Shown here piece after piece: positions 45,548 through 57,120 of a DNA stretch of 64,000 bases. Below the pieces are notes generated by a model. It did not search any database. It saw only the letters and a list, made by a program, of their open reading frames with translations, and had not been told where the DNA came from. The number at the start of each line of letters is the position of its first letter. The first letter of the stretch is position 1. The translations under genes and the position numbers were made by a program. This DNA comes from Sipunculus nudus (Eukaryota > Annelida > Sipuncula > Golfingiida > Sipunculidae), in the NCBI GenBank assembly GCA_026874595.1, contig CM049316.1, forward strand, positions 55,377,676-55,441,675. Direction: 5' to 3'.

Positions 45548-46660
45548 CTAGAAACAAAAAACACCAAAAAATAAAATAAATAAAAAAAAAAGAAACTGAA
45601 ATGGATAGGGACATAACAGTCCATGCACAGTTTCTGTTTGTACTGCCACCATTTTTTTTATTGCTAGCAAACCCCTGCTCCTTTTTGACTCAGGATATGC
45701 GTTTATGCTCATTTGCACTTTCTTTTGTCTCAGATGGTTGTGACTCTGTACAATGTAGTTCCGATGTATTATGTGGTTCTTCCAGAGTAGATAGCTCCTC
45801 ATCAGACTCTGTCCTGTCTGTACAGAGAGAGGTGGGGGGGGGGGGGGGGGGGGGGTGTCTTTCTTGGCAGTGTCTAAATTCAAAGAGGTATTAGTATCAA
45901 TGGGAAAAGCAGGATTTTGCAAAAGCGATTCTTGTAAACTTGAATGAACTAACCATAATGGCATCCATTGAAATGTGAAGGTAATGGGTGTGTATAGGTA
46001 AAGGCTGTATTAGAAACTCATATAGGATGTATAAGCATGATTGATTATATTTAATACACGGTATCTACAGGGTAGAACAATTTATGCATTATTTCATTTT
46101 AATGGTACATATGAATGAACTCACATTATTTAATGAAATCTGTGTATAAGGATTCTAATAATTGTAGGCTTGGTGTTGAAGAAATTGGTCTGAAAGTATC
46201 CATTGACTTAACCACAATTATTTTCTTACCATCATTTGAAAATGCAGGAGCCAGCTTTCTCTTTATTGGCACACCAGTGTGACCATTTGGAGTTTCAGAA
46301 GGGATGGACAAACATGGCACCTTCAGAGAAAGTTTTGTCTCAAATGTACTGGAAGACTTTGCAGGAGATCTCAAGTAGTTGATTGTCCCTTTTAGAGCTT
46401 TGATCTGTTGCTTTTGTTTCTTGAGTTCTGCGTTCATGCTGGAGAAAGTGTTCTCATTATCTCAATATCCTTTTTAATGTTTTCAAGATGAATATCATTA
46501 TCAGCTTCTCCTAATTTTTCTTGAGTTTTGTCTCTCTGATCTGACATGATGGCAAACGTGAGAGCCATTACAGCTGTGTCCAGCAATTTGATGCTGCTTT
46601 TAATGTTTTTGAGTTCCATTTTGATGGTCTTTGAGATGTAACTTTTTCTAATTTCCAATT
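45548..46660 (-). pseudogene. Coiled-coil reading frames, unidentified
   Basis: Three minus-strand pieces. 46434-46658 is MELKNIKSSIKLLDTAVMAL plus a Lys/Glu-rich heptad-like stretch. 46126-46437 overlaps it in another frame and continues the coil (AELKKQKQQIKALKGTINYL), then a Ser/Pro/Lys segment. 45548-45964 reads into a Pro run encoded by a C-tract (minus strand; 45834-45855). Past this tract a different frame (TESDEELSTLEEPHNTSELH type) looks more protein-like, so the tract has probably slipped. I do not recognise a family. It may be an accessory ORF of the Helitron or an unrelated gene. Confidence 0.35.
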
Positions 46661-47499
46661 TTTAAGTTTTCAAATGTCCAATCTGTAAAGAAATATCATC
46701 AAATAATTACAAAGTTGTAAAAAATGTAATATTGAAAAATGGGATTGTACAAACCATGTTAAAAAGTGTAAGACTTTCACAAGAAAAGAGGCTTATTATT
46801 GGAAAGCAGCAGATGTAATATAATTGAATGTACATGTAAATTCTGAGATGTTTGAGGGTCAAAATGAGGAACTAGATTTAGTTAATAAGTGACTGTCTAA
46901 ATATACTGGCACATGCATGTCAAATTTTCATCTGAAACATTGAACCATTATTTTTTTATCCTGCTGTTGAGTGTTTTCATACCTCTATCAGTTATTGATA
47001 GAAAAATCAACTAAGGTTAAATGGCTAAAAGGCTAAAAGGGCAAAAGTTGCCTAACTGGTAAGAACAGTAAAAAATCATGATAGCAACAACAGGGTGTGC
47101 TATGGTGGCTCAGAGCCTGTTTTCAGGATAAAGTAAAAGTTAAAATAACCTGTGTAACAGTACAATCTCATCATTGCCAAGGATGTTCAAAAGAATGTAG
47201 GGACCCCAAATAACATTATGATCTTACCTTTTCATGTATCTTTTCTGGGGAATCTTCAAACTGTCTGTACAAATTATGCTGTGAAAATGTAATGCCGCTG
47301 TACACGAGTGACTCGAAAAAGATTCATCCATTTCTGGCCTGCTGAAGGAGACACCAGCAACTGAACACCATGTGTATTACTTTTTTTTCCTTCTGACCCA
47401 AATATCAATAAGCTTCTCCCTTAGGCCATGCGTGATACATATTATGTTTGAATCCTATCCATCATATGTTAGGGGAGTTTTTATGCAGAAAAGAATTTG
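46661..47499. other. No gene recognised
   Basis: AT-rich, no frame longer than background. Confidence 0.5.
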
Positions 47500-48215
47500 A
47501 TTGTTCATCAAATTCTTTGCGAGTTATTGTATTAACATCATTTGAGAATTATCGCCTCTGTCAAGGTCATCCATCTTCGAACTTGACCTAGCCCTTCATA
47601 ACAAACATTACTGGTGCAAGTTCAGTGAGTGTTAGTCAAAGTGTTTGCGAGCTATTTGGTTAACATCATTTTAGCATTATCACCTCTGTGACCTTGAAAA
47701 TCCATCAAGGTCACCCATCTTTAAACATGATGTAGCCCATCAAAAGGTCCATCACTGTCGTGAGTCTGGGGACCTTATAATAAATACTTTTGACGAGTTA
47801 TTGTGTTAACAGTGTGTGTCCTTTTGCATGCATATTTGCTAAGAGAGCGCAACCTTACTTGGTGTTCAGTAATGTTTTTTACCGCATAACTTACTATGAC
47901 CATATTTCATGCCTCGTTGCTGTTGACATTAGGAGCTGTCCTACTGTAAAGGTGGAACAAACAATTATGGTTACAGTTATGATTTCTGCCCTGCTGAAAG
48001 AGGGACCTAAAATTTAACACCAAACTGTGAATAACTTTTTTAACCTTTGACCTCCGGACTCCATAACCGATAGGAATCTTCCATAATTAATGGTTAATAC
48101 ATATTTCAGGTTTGAACTCAATCCGTCAATCCTAACTGAAGTTATTATCCGGAAAAGAATTAGTGGACGGACGGACGGACGGACGGACAGACAGACAGAC
48201 GGACAGACGGACAGG
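47500..48215. repeat. Dispersed TCAAGGTCA repeat ending in (GGAC)n/(AGAC)n
   Basis: It has two similar blocks: ATTATCGCCTCTGTCAAGGTCA near 47548 and ATTATCACCTCTGTGACCTTG near 47676, plus CCATCAAGGTCACCCATCTT. It ends in a GGACGGAC...AGACAGAC...GGAC run at 48173-48213. This is the reverse-orientation style of the 5030-5480 repeat. Confidence 0.65.
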
Positions 48216-48550
48216 TCCCTAATTAGGTCAGTTATATGTTATTTCTTGAAGTAATGTGCCCGAACATAATGCTTTTGTAAAAAATCAGGAAAGATATTTA
48301 CTCACGTAACATGAAAAATATTACAACGAGAGACCTTTATAAGGGAAATCACTTTATTTTATCAAGATTCAATTGTATATCAAAAATTAGATTCGAATTT
48401 TGCAATTTTTTAAGTTATTAGCATAAATATATAATCAGTACCGTAACTTTTGTCCAACTTTGGCAATGGCATATTTTTTTCCTTGTAAGCACAGTTGATT
48501 TAATTTTCATATCATGCACACATAAGGATTTCGGCTTCTAAATTTCCATG

Positions 48551-48690
48551 TGTTTCCATGTGCGCGGACGTGCGTGAACTGGCAGAAGTTCATATAATAG
48601 TGGTACAGTTGATCCAGCAGGTCTCCTCCAAGATGTTGGAGTGACGTCATTTATCGGCGCACAGTGAAACACAGCTGATGAGATTTTATA
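48551..48690. mobile_element. Truncated relative of the GTTTCCATGTGCGCG MITE
   Basis: GTTTCCATGTGCGCGGACGTG, then CGTGAACTGG, TTGATCCAGCAGG and GGAGTGACGTCATTT match the left half of 18863-19196 in order. The inverted right end is not found. Confidence 0.55.
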
Positions 48691-49723
48691 ACTTTTTCCG
48701 TTAAGGAGACAGTGACACACGGGCTCTATTTCAGATGGGACCATGATCTAGAGATGTGCAAGTTTTGACAGAGAGATCAAGATGAAAAAATCTGCAGTGG
48801 ATATGGCTGTAGTGTCATCCCCCGCCCCATGTGTAATAACCAGAAACAATCTCTGCACAAATTTATGCATATTGACCTTTTTGTAAGCCTGTTTCGAGTT
48901 TGTTGTAAATTTCAATTATGTAAGTTGCAGTACAGTTGAACATTTCAGTTCTGTAACTTACATCAAACAACCCGTACATTACCTGCCGTAAATAAATTTT
49001 TAATCAGAAACCAAACTTGGTTGTGTATTTAACAAGACGCGCGTTTATTTCACAGGGCCCCGTGTATGTCAATTAAAAAAACGACCCCCATATTTGTCAG
49101 TTTCAAAAACGACTCGCATAGTCGTCAAAAAACGACTTGCGCAATTGTCAATTTCAAAACGACTCGAGCAACCTCATGTATATTTCAATTAGGTAATGAT
49201 GAATTCAAAGAAAAATGGTTGATTCAATCTTCTGATACTAAAGATCAAATGTCTGTCATTGCTTTTTTAATGAATCAATTATATTAGGCCAAGAAATAAT
49301 GGGGGGGGGGAGGGGGTAAACTATACTATTCCCACTCCCCACACACACACATACTTGAAAGTTGTGCCACACCTATGCAGTAAATATAATACAACAGATG
49401 GGTTCCCTTGATATTTGAATGCAATATTTTGGTGGATAAAACTGATATATTTATTGTAAGATATGTCGATATATATATGCAAGGATTGTTCTAAGCCACT
49501 ATATATGGGCCTTACAACTGCTGCCCATGCCCTCTACAAAATTCACATATGCCTAACCTGTAAAACATTAGAATAACAATCCCCCTTTAAAGAAAAATAC
49601 GCCTAAAGTCTTGATAGAATAATTCCTAAATTAGCTTTTAATGTTTTTCTTATACTCTCTCTCTCACTCACGCTCACACAAACACGTATACACACAAATC
49701 TCCATACATTATAATATGGGGTG

Positions 49724-49726
<3 letters not shown>
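48691..49726. other. No gene recognised; small ACGACT repeats
   Basis: 49070-49170 has three imperfect copies of GTCA(A/G)TTTCAAAAACGACTCGC. A G-tract is at 49302-49318. No coding sequence. Confidence 0.5.

Positions 49727-49773
<47 letters not shown>
49727..49773. repeat. (GA)n microsatellite
   Basis: Uninterrupted GA run of about 46 bp. Confidence 0.95.
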
Positions 49774-49775
<2 letters not shown>

Positions 49776-49859
49776 TGATGGTTCGTACGTAGTATATACC
49801 CGGAAATCAACGTTAGGTGCCTATGGACAGGATGCATTACGAAGAATTCTAAATGTTTT

Positions 49860-51190
49860 TGCTGAAGTAGCAAGTTCATAGGAGGCCTCCATTGCACTCA
49901 CAAGATGCAATTCCTCAGTCGTACATTTTTCAAAGCATTGAAAAGTTTCTATAATCGAGCAGCTGACGACTGGATGACAACCTATCATGCAGGAAAGGCA
50001 GTAGGATTTTATGATATATATGACAGAAATGTTAAATTCCGAGCATGTGGTTTGTGCCTAAATTTTGGAAAGATCGAGGAGCCGATGACAGAATCTGTTC
50101 CGGCCCAAAGGATTCAGAGCTGCTTTTCCATTGTTGGAACAACACGATTACATCTATTGCCATAATAAATACAGTCACCTCTCCGACCACAGCTGGTACA
50201 ACACTCTCTCATGACACCTCATTGACTATACATCTGTTTCCACAACCGCTCTTGCCACCTTGCCAAACACATCTGCAGTAACGAACCGACGTTTTCAACC
50301 ACGCTGAATACACCTGGTGTCACAGCTGCATGCGCCTTCCACCTCGTCCATCCCACCAAAGGCTGCAACCACCACACGTGATGCTACAGCCACCATTACC
50401 ACGTTGTCTTCTCTTGCCACCTTGTCAGCCAAATCTTGTGCCACGACGGCACCCTACCTGGGCGACCACACCTGAGGCTACACCCAGCACACGTGATGCT
50501 ACAACCATCCGTGCCACCTTGTAAAACACACCTGGTACAACACATACTCCTGCCACTTTATCAACCATATCTGGTGCCACAACTGTTCTTCCCACCTCGT
50601 TGATCGTATACCTAAAGCTACATATACCACACGTGATGGTAAAACCACCCTTGCCACCTTGCCAATCACACCAGGTGCCACATCCACTCTTGACACTTTG
50701 TTAACCATACCTGGTTACAACCACCACACTCAGTGCTACAACCACTCTTACCACCTTGTCTACCGTTCCTGGTGCCACATCCACTTTCGTCAACTCGCTT
50801 ACTAAATCTGGGACCACATCCGGTCTTGCCACTCTGCTGACCACACCGGATGCAACATCCAATGTTACCACCTCAAATATCAAATATGATGTTCCATTGC
50901 CTGACCTTATTAACCGATCACATTCGAATGATGGGACCAGGGCAAACAGAGAAAAATCAAGATCGAAACAAAAACCACGGGCCAAGAAAAGAATCAAAAC
51001 AGAGAGAAGCTCAGTAACGTCCAGCTCAGATTCTGAAGAGGAATGGCCCTGCCTGGTTTTTGCAGAAGCATTTGCCAGCAGTAAACCTGGAGAGCGCAGG
51101 GTTCAGTGTTTGCCCTGTTTGAATTGGACATGTACATGAAACAGGCACTGAAGGACTCTCTCAGGATAAATATGCCAGAACTGTAAGTCC
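49860..51190 (+). pseudogene. pogo/Tigger-type transposase C-terminal remnant
   Basis: 49890-49990 reads THKMQFLSRTFFKALKSFYN and RAADDWMTTYHAGKAVGFYD, the segment after the last catalytic Asp in pogo-like DDE transposases. The frame then decays through a Thr-rich minisatellite (50170-50880). 50756-51139 emerges with a basic stretch (SKQKPRAKKRIKTERS), an acidic SSSDSEEEWPCLVFAEAFAS and KPGERRVQCLPCLNW, followed in another frame by ICQNC at 51169. This is the pattern of the C-terminal PHD-like Cys/His finger of invertebrate Tigger transposases, with one Cys of the first pair replaced (CLVF). The catalytic core upstream is absent. Non-functional. Confidence 0.6.
50170..50880 (+). repeat. 39-bp minisatellite coding for a Thr-rich 13-residue repeat
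   Basis: The unit type is GCCACCTTGT..ACCACACCTGGTGCCACA.CCACTCTT. The three last in-frame units (50756 onward) read TLSTVPGATSTFV, NSLTKSGTTSGLA, TLLTTPDATSNVT. Earlier units are more diverged and out of frame. About 18 units fit in the interval. Confidence 0.75.
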
Positions 51191-51203
51191 GAAGGGCATT
51201 CTG

Positions 51204-51407
51204 CAGTGGCGGATCCACGGGGGGGGGGGGGGGGGGGGGGAGTGGTCCGGACCCCTCCTTTGGAACGCAAACAACCCTTTTGCGGGGTTTAAACCGTTTT
51301 CGGGCCGTGGCTCCTCCTTTTCTGGATCAGGGGGCCCATTTTTAGGTTTTCTTATTGGTCTTCCTGGGTTGGACCTTTTCATATCCAAACTCCTGGGTCC
51401 GCCCCTG
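51204..51407. mobile_element. G-rich MITE, 204 bp
   Basis: The left end CAGTGGCGGATCCA and right end TGGGTCCGCCCCTG are inverted repeats. TTCTG lies immediately outside on both sides (51199-51203 and 51408-51412), a candidate 5-bp target duplication. A G-run of about 22 follows the left end. Related to 21136-21300. Confidence 0.7.
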
Positions 51408-51412
51408 TTCTG

Positions 51413-52689
51413 ACTTTGAGCGTGTGCTCTTCCCTTATGTTTTAAGACGCCCTCTGTATCTGTACTTGTCCTATTAAGAAACAGTAGACCTATATCCTGC
51501 CATATTTATTTTCTTGAAACAGATTCGTCCATTGCTTAAATGCACAGAAAATATACAGAACTGCTTGACAGAAAGTCACCTGACGTTTCACCTTGATATT
51601 TATCCGATCGTTTCTACATAAAGGCTTTATGTTACTTATGGAGACAAGATTTTTGATAGAATGTGGCATGTGTCAATTTGTAGTAATTCACCAGCTAGTC
51701 ATCAAATAAACTGTAACCCATTTTCTGGTATTTAAACAGATAAAAAATAACATTTGATTCAAAATTGTTTCCCGATTTCGTAATTAATATTCTGAATTAT
51801 GCCAAAATTCCCATAATAATTTGTTTTCACTTAAATATCTGAGTTGTTAACAATAAGAAATATGACTGAAAGATGTTTCAAAAGCAGCAGGAAAAGTTCC
51901 CACTTCAGGTGCATGGGCGTCATGCCCTGCCCTACCATCTCTCATTTATATCTATTTGTTTTCCCAGCTATTCATAATTAATTGTTTTTAAGATATATTT
52001 TTTTCTCGTGTCATGCTTTATTAAGTTATCCACAGTTTATTACTTTCTATTCCGTAAGTTGAGGATATCAATAATTTCTGTGATTTGCATAATTAATTAA
52101 AATAGAACCCAAATATGACTATACTGAACGATCTTTTTGACTTGAACATCAATAATTTTAATAAAAACGATGATATTTTAATTGCAAGTTATACAGCAAG
52201 TTATAATGAAGACCAACATGTTACAAAAGATTGAATGTTTGGACTTTCCAGTTCGTATCCTTAATTATGTTGAAGGAATATAAACATTAAAGCCGGTCAC
52301 ACGTGAACCCTAGCCCCCTATAAAGTTTAAAAACGTTATGCAAAGATATTAAAGAGAATTCTGAAGAACAGAAGATCCTCATATTTTTCGTGAAAGGTGC
52401 CTCAAAACGTCCTTTTTCACACTGCGTTTTTAAAACTTTCTCAGTTTGGGAGGGGGATACCCCCTTTGATACCTTCCCCCGTGTGCCTGTAATTGACTTT
52501 GCGAAAACACCATTGCATGCTCTAGATAAAAATAATAATTATTATTTTTATATAACATACGAGATGCAGAATTGACGGACCTTTTAGGAAAATATTACGA
52601 AACAATAAACTGATTAATCGAATTTAAAAGTTATGTGTTTTATTTCTCGAAAATAGAAGGGGACAGCTGAATATCTTCAAGAGGTAGTC
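51413..52689. other. No gene recognised
   Basis: AT-rich sequence. The frame at 52390-52575 has no motif. Confidence 0.5.
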
Positions 52690-53640
52690 TCTGCTGGCTT
52701 GTCATCAGCCTAAGTAAAATACAACTGCCGGTTTGTCAGCTTTGTGGCTGACAATGCGCCTAACATGACCAAGATGAGGAAAGCACTGGCTGAAAGTGAG
52801 CCGAACATTATAACTTTTGGTTGATCAGCACACTTTATGAATTTACTGGCTAAAGATGTTGACATCCCTGGAGTGAAAGAACACATCGTACAGATTCTCC
52901 GCAGCATTCATCTTCCTGCTGCCTGGTTCAAATTGGAGTTTGAAAGAAACTTGTGTTACCAAAGGAAATGCGAAAGAATAATATGGCGGACCTTCTTCAG
53001 CAATACCTGGATAAGTGGCCTGTGCTAATTAAAGTGTATGAGAAACACAGGGAAGAAATTAATACACATATTAGAAGCAAAATAAAAAAAAACTTCAGTA
53101 TCAAAAGGAATATTGAAGATTACTTGACGAGGGTGAAGCCAGTTGCAATCGCTCTGGATACTATTCAAAGTGATCGATGCAAACTAAGTGATGCAGTGAC
53201 TGTCTAGGAGCAACTGGAGCAGAACACGGAGACGCAGTCCCAGAATGTAATTAAGAAAGTTCGGATAAGAAGCAACCAAGCACTCACACCAACACATCTG
53301 CTAGCCAACATTCTGGATTTAAAGTATAGGGGTCAGTTAGTTACACAGAAATTGATTGGCTGTGCACTGATATATTGCAATGAAGTTCATTCCAAAATGC
53401 TTGCCAACAGCCAAAGCTGAACCTTCAAGCCATATTTTTTCCCCAGAAGTACTTAGTTCTATCTCATTAATATCATGGTGGAAATCACAGTCAACTGTCA
53501 TCAGTGCTAATGTGACTGAGTTGTGTGAACAGATACTTGGTGTTCTCATTTTTCAATTTTCATTCACTCAAAAAGTCAGGAACAGACTGGGTACAAGAAA
53601 AGCTGGAAAACTTGTGTTCATATGCAGAATTTATTTCTAA
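52690..53640 (+). pseudogene. hAT transposase C-terminal half, decayed
   Basis: From about 52720: FVSFVADNAPNMTKMRKALA, then after a TGA, AHFMNLLAKDVDIPGVKEHI and SIHLPAAWFKLEFERN. After a shift at about 52955, LLQQYLDKWPVLIKVYEKHR, NIEDYLTRVKPVAIALDTIQ and SDRCKLSDAVTV follow, and a TAG at 53205 sits where relatives have Trp. Further on, THLLANILDLKYRGQLVTQK and finally VRNRLGTRKAGKLVF (53575-53620) match the hAT C-terminal dimerisation end. The upstream DNA-binding and first catalytic regions are missing. Confidence 0.7.
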
Positions 53641-53959
53641 AAATCATATCTGATTTATTTTGACATTCTCTGTGAAACAATCATGACAGCATTACCGATT
53701 GAAATCAACATTTTTTTTTTTTTGTCAACCGTGCAGGAGGAAAAAAGAAAGGACGTTATTGTGCGCATGAAATAAGAAATAATATGATGCTGAAGACGTG
53801 TTTAGAAAATAACATAGTGATATTAATTGGAACATCACTAGCATCAGTTTTATAAAGAAAATATAAAAAAAATCGATTAAAATCAAACAAATCTGTTTTA
53901 AATAAAAATAATCTGATTTTTGTTATTTAAAAAAAATCATGTTCTTTCAACCCTTTCAC

Positions 53960-54560
53960 CATCAATATACAGAAATACTGGTATGTAGCCGGTTCACATG
54001 GACACATGCCGCAGATAATATTTTACGGGCTTACATCAGACACATTCCAGTTGAGTTAGAAAGTTGTTTCCGTATCATATCTGACTATACATCAAACATG
54101 GTTATAACAATTTCCTTGTCGGGTTTTGCGTAAATGAATCAACAAGCGCAGACAGCTGTGAGTGTTTTTTTTTCAGATGATTTTGAAGATAAGCAGGAAC
54201 TTTCAGAGGTAGAGGAATGTCCATTTGAGAAGCTTCAACTACATGACTGCCTTGCCCATACGCTACATGTCGATGTAGAAAGCATAAGCTTCAAGTATCG
54301 TTTCTCATGTTCAAAAATTCACTTTGTCCAGAGACAAAATGGACAGCAAAGGAAGGCTACAGACTGCAAATGCAACATATGCTGAATGAGCTGGAATACA
54401 GCATCCTTAATCATGACAAACTTCTGTCCCAGGTTTGTGAGACGCTGGAACACCATCACCAACTCAGTACAGGGTCTAAATGTTGTGTTATAAAGTTGTA
54501 TCGTCCCAGGTATTGTTGGTTTGGAGGACGGCACGGACAACTTTTCAGCCAAAGTACAAC
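53960..54560 (+). pseudogene. Second hAT transposase fragment, different element
   Basis: 53985-54133 reads FTWTHAADNILRAYIRHIPV and CFRIISDYTSNMVITISL, then a stop. 54134-54385 in the same frame gives SEVEECPFEKLQLHDCLAHT. A later frame (54360-54430) gives NELEYSILNHDKLLSQV. The order THTADNI...ITDNASNM...CFAHTLQLVV...NSQL is that of BED-type hAT transposases. It overlaps in domain coverage with the 52690-53640 fragment, so the two come from different elements. Confidence 0.6.
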
Positions 54561-55266
54561 ATAACAGGAAGTTATGCGATGACACTGAATAAGTAAGGAA
54601 AAGCGGATGAAGCCCTTTGAGTACCGGGTTTCTTTCATATATGCAGCCATACTGGACCAATGATTACAGTCAGACTGGTGTGAGAATGATGTGAACAAAG
54701 TCCGGCGCATTATGCAACTCAGTTCGAAACCAGTGAATCAACACGTGAACCGGGTCCAAGGCTTTTGTCGCTGATGCAGAACTGCAACCACTATCAAACA
54801 ATCACAGGAATAGTTTGTTTCATCAGCTATGCTGAGGTAACGCAACCAATAATATAAATGTCATATGTGGAGAAAGAAATAATAAAAAAAAACATTTAGA
54901 CACACCTTGTATAACAGAAGGGAACAACCCATTAACTGGAAGCAGAATGAAAATCTATATCCACATTTGTCCATAATTGTCCAGAAGTATCTTGTAATAC
55001 CAGCAGTTTGGCCCAACTTAAGAAACTCCTTTGCATCAGGACCAACACATTCCGATAGGAACGTTGTAAGTTAAAGGACAAAAAAGTCTCAAGCTTTAAA
55101 AAAAATCAAATCAAACTATATTCAGTACATTCAACTACATACGACCTGTGCTGTAAGACTGCCTTGCGAATCAAAATAGAACACTATATGGGCGGTCTTG
55201 CTGACATGAAACTACTTTACATAACTGTAAATGGACTTTAAAATCAAATGAAGCTGTTTTAATATC
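54561..55266. other. No gene recognised
   Basis: Probably more worn transposon DNA, but no readable frame. Confidence 0.4.
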
Positions 55267-55728
55267 TTAAAGGGGCCTAATCACCTATCTGACCTTTTAA
55301 AACAAAAGGTAATCCCTTGGAGCTTTTACAAAAAAATGGCCAGGAAACATGGATATCACAGGCTGCTTGTTTTTTTCATATCGACATGTTTATTATATGT
55401 TGGGGCCCGCTAAAATAAATCAAATTCAGCAAAGGCATCTGGTGGCGAGTCAGATAAGCCAGAGCTTTGCAAATGCGTCTTGCAATAAGTAACCTTTTTA
55501 CCTCCGCATATATGCAAGCTACCACCTTAGGTTACATGTTTTTCCCGTTTGTCAATATTGCTGTGTTTAAAAACACGTTTTTGATAAACTTGTTCACACA
55601 TCCTTCATCGAGGCGTAATAAGAATTTTTCTTAACCAGAATTACTCTTAGATCATAAATATATACACAAAGGAAGCCAGAATTCACATAAATTCTTTTTT
55701 TAAAAGGTAGATGAATTGGCACCTTTAA
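55267..55728. mobile_element. MITE with TTAA ends, copy 2 (462 bp)
   Basis: The left end TTAAAGGGGCCTAATCACCT and right end GAATTGGCACCTTTAA are inverted repeats of about 24 bp, with TTAA at both edges. The internal order matches 6641-7073 (AGTCAGATAAGCCAGAGC, CTACCACCTTAGGTTACATG, AATTACTCTTAGATCAT). Confidence 0.8.
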
Positions 55729-56485
55729 ACATCCCGCATACAAGCAAAAAAAATGTGAAAAATTCTTTGAAAACATAATATCAAGAATTCTCACGACAAT
55801 ACAAGGATTGCAACCAACAAATAACGACTAAGTGATAAGTTACCACTAAGTAAACAGAATAGGGCTGACGCTTGCCTGCCTTGACTATACTGCGGCGCTC
55901 GCCTGCCTCCCAATCTATCTAAATTGACCTCTATTATTGACGCTTTTCTACCTCAAATTCAACGAACGATTGGCTTCCTCATACCTAATCAAACGGGCCA
56001 CAAATGCTAACACGTGCTCGCCTTTCGGTCGACCGGTTCCTGTTGATTGCTTCAGTCATTGGTGAAACCCCTATGAAAGAAATGAACGATATTATATTAA
56101 AATCACCGTGCAAAACGTGCATTAGACCGAGTAACAATTAACAAACCGGAGTGAGATTCAAAATCACAACAGATACGAAAAAAGTGGCACCTTCGTCTTC
56201 AATACATGCTGCGGACATTGGTATAATAATATACACATGAAAGATAATTACTATTTTAAAGATGAGCCCGGACCATCCATACTACCATTGCTTTTTTTCG
56301 CCTTCAAGTCCGGATTTACTTTACTTCACGCTGTCCAACGGTACCGTTGTTCAGGGAGCCGTAGCGGGTCCTTGTAGGGCTACCGGTATTCGCGACCGCT
56401 TCGGACCCCTATACTTTACTGCCTAACCCGTAGCAAAAAGGATGCTGCGACATGCAGGTCGCATTGCTAGAAATCCTGCTTCCCG
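55729..56485. other. No gene recognised
   Basis: 55860-56480 is more GC-rich than its neighbours and precedes the CR1-like RT fragment; it could be part of that LINE but no frame is readable. Confidence 0.4.
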
Positions 56486-57120
56486 GTGAAACATAAATAT
56501 ATGTCATCCTTTATTTCACCTTTGGCAAAGAAGACCAATCAGGATCAAGAAGACCTAAACATCTATCAACCTGTTTCAAACCTACCTTTTGTATCGAAAG
56601 TTGCGGAACAAACTGTCGCCTCACGCCTCGGGGGCTACCTTCAGTTGAAAGAAAAGAAAGTAAAAAATTACAAATCCGCGTCAACAGTGATGTACTGTAT
56701 ATGTCAAGATCTCCAGGAAGTAGTGGTGCTTATCTTATAAAATATAACTTCTGGACCTGATACCATCGATCTTTTTTCTGCTGCTTCATTGTATCAAAGA
56801 CCTCTTTGATATCAATAGTTACTGGCACTGGGTGTATTTGTAAGTGCCAGGCGCCAGCGTGTGTGTATTGGTTGAAAATCTATCAGGCATATTTGAACTT
56901 GGGCATTGTGTCCTTCAGCGGTTAATCCTCAGACCTTTGCTCTCAAGTGGACACACCTGACCCCTGGAAAATGTAACTCGTCGACATAATATTGAGTTTC
57001 ATTCCAACTGGCATTCGTCAGCAGCATTCCAAATTACAAAATGTTTTAACTCACATCGGCCAGTATGAAGTTTGTTCTGCAGAGGCTTCAAGAAACTATG
57101 GTTTGTCATCTTTAATTTGC
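56486..57120 (+). pseudogene. CR1-like LINE reverse transcriptase fragment
   Basis: 56486-56740 reads PLAKKTNQDQEDLNIYQPVS and NLPFVSKVAEQTVASRLGGY, close to the CR1/jockey-group phrase KNYRPVSNLPFLSKILEK. About 56910-57010 in another frame gives LRPLLSSGHT and a one-stop-free RRHNIEFH, corresponding to the GPLLF...RRHNIEFH.YADD region. The catalytic YADD is no longer readable. Frame changes and deletion between the two parts make it non-coding. Confidence 0.6.

Noticed and set aside
50330-50524. Pro/His-rich frames at 50045-50524 and reverse frames at 50499-50997
   Set aside because: They are alternate-frame readings of the 39-bp minisatellite.
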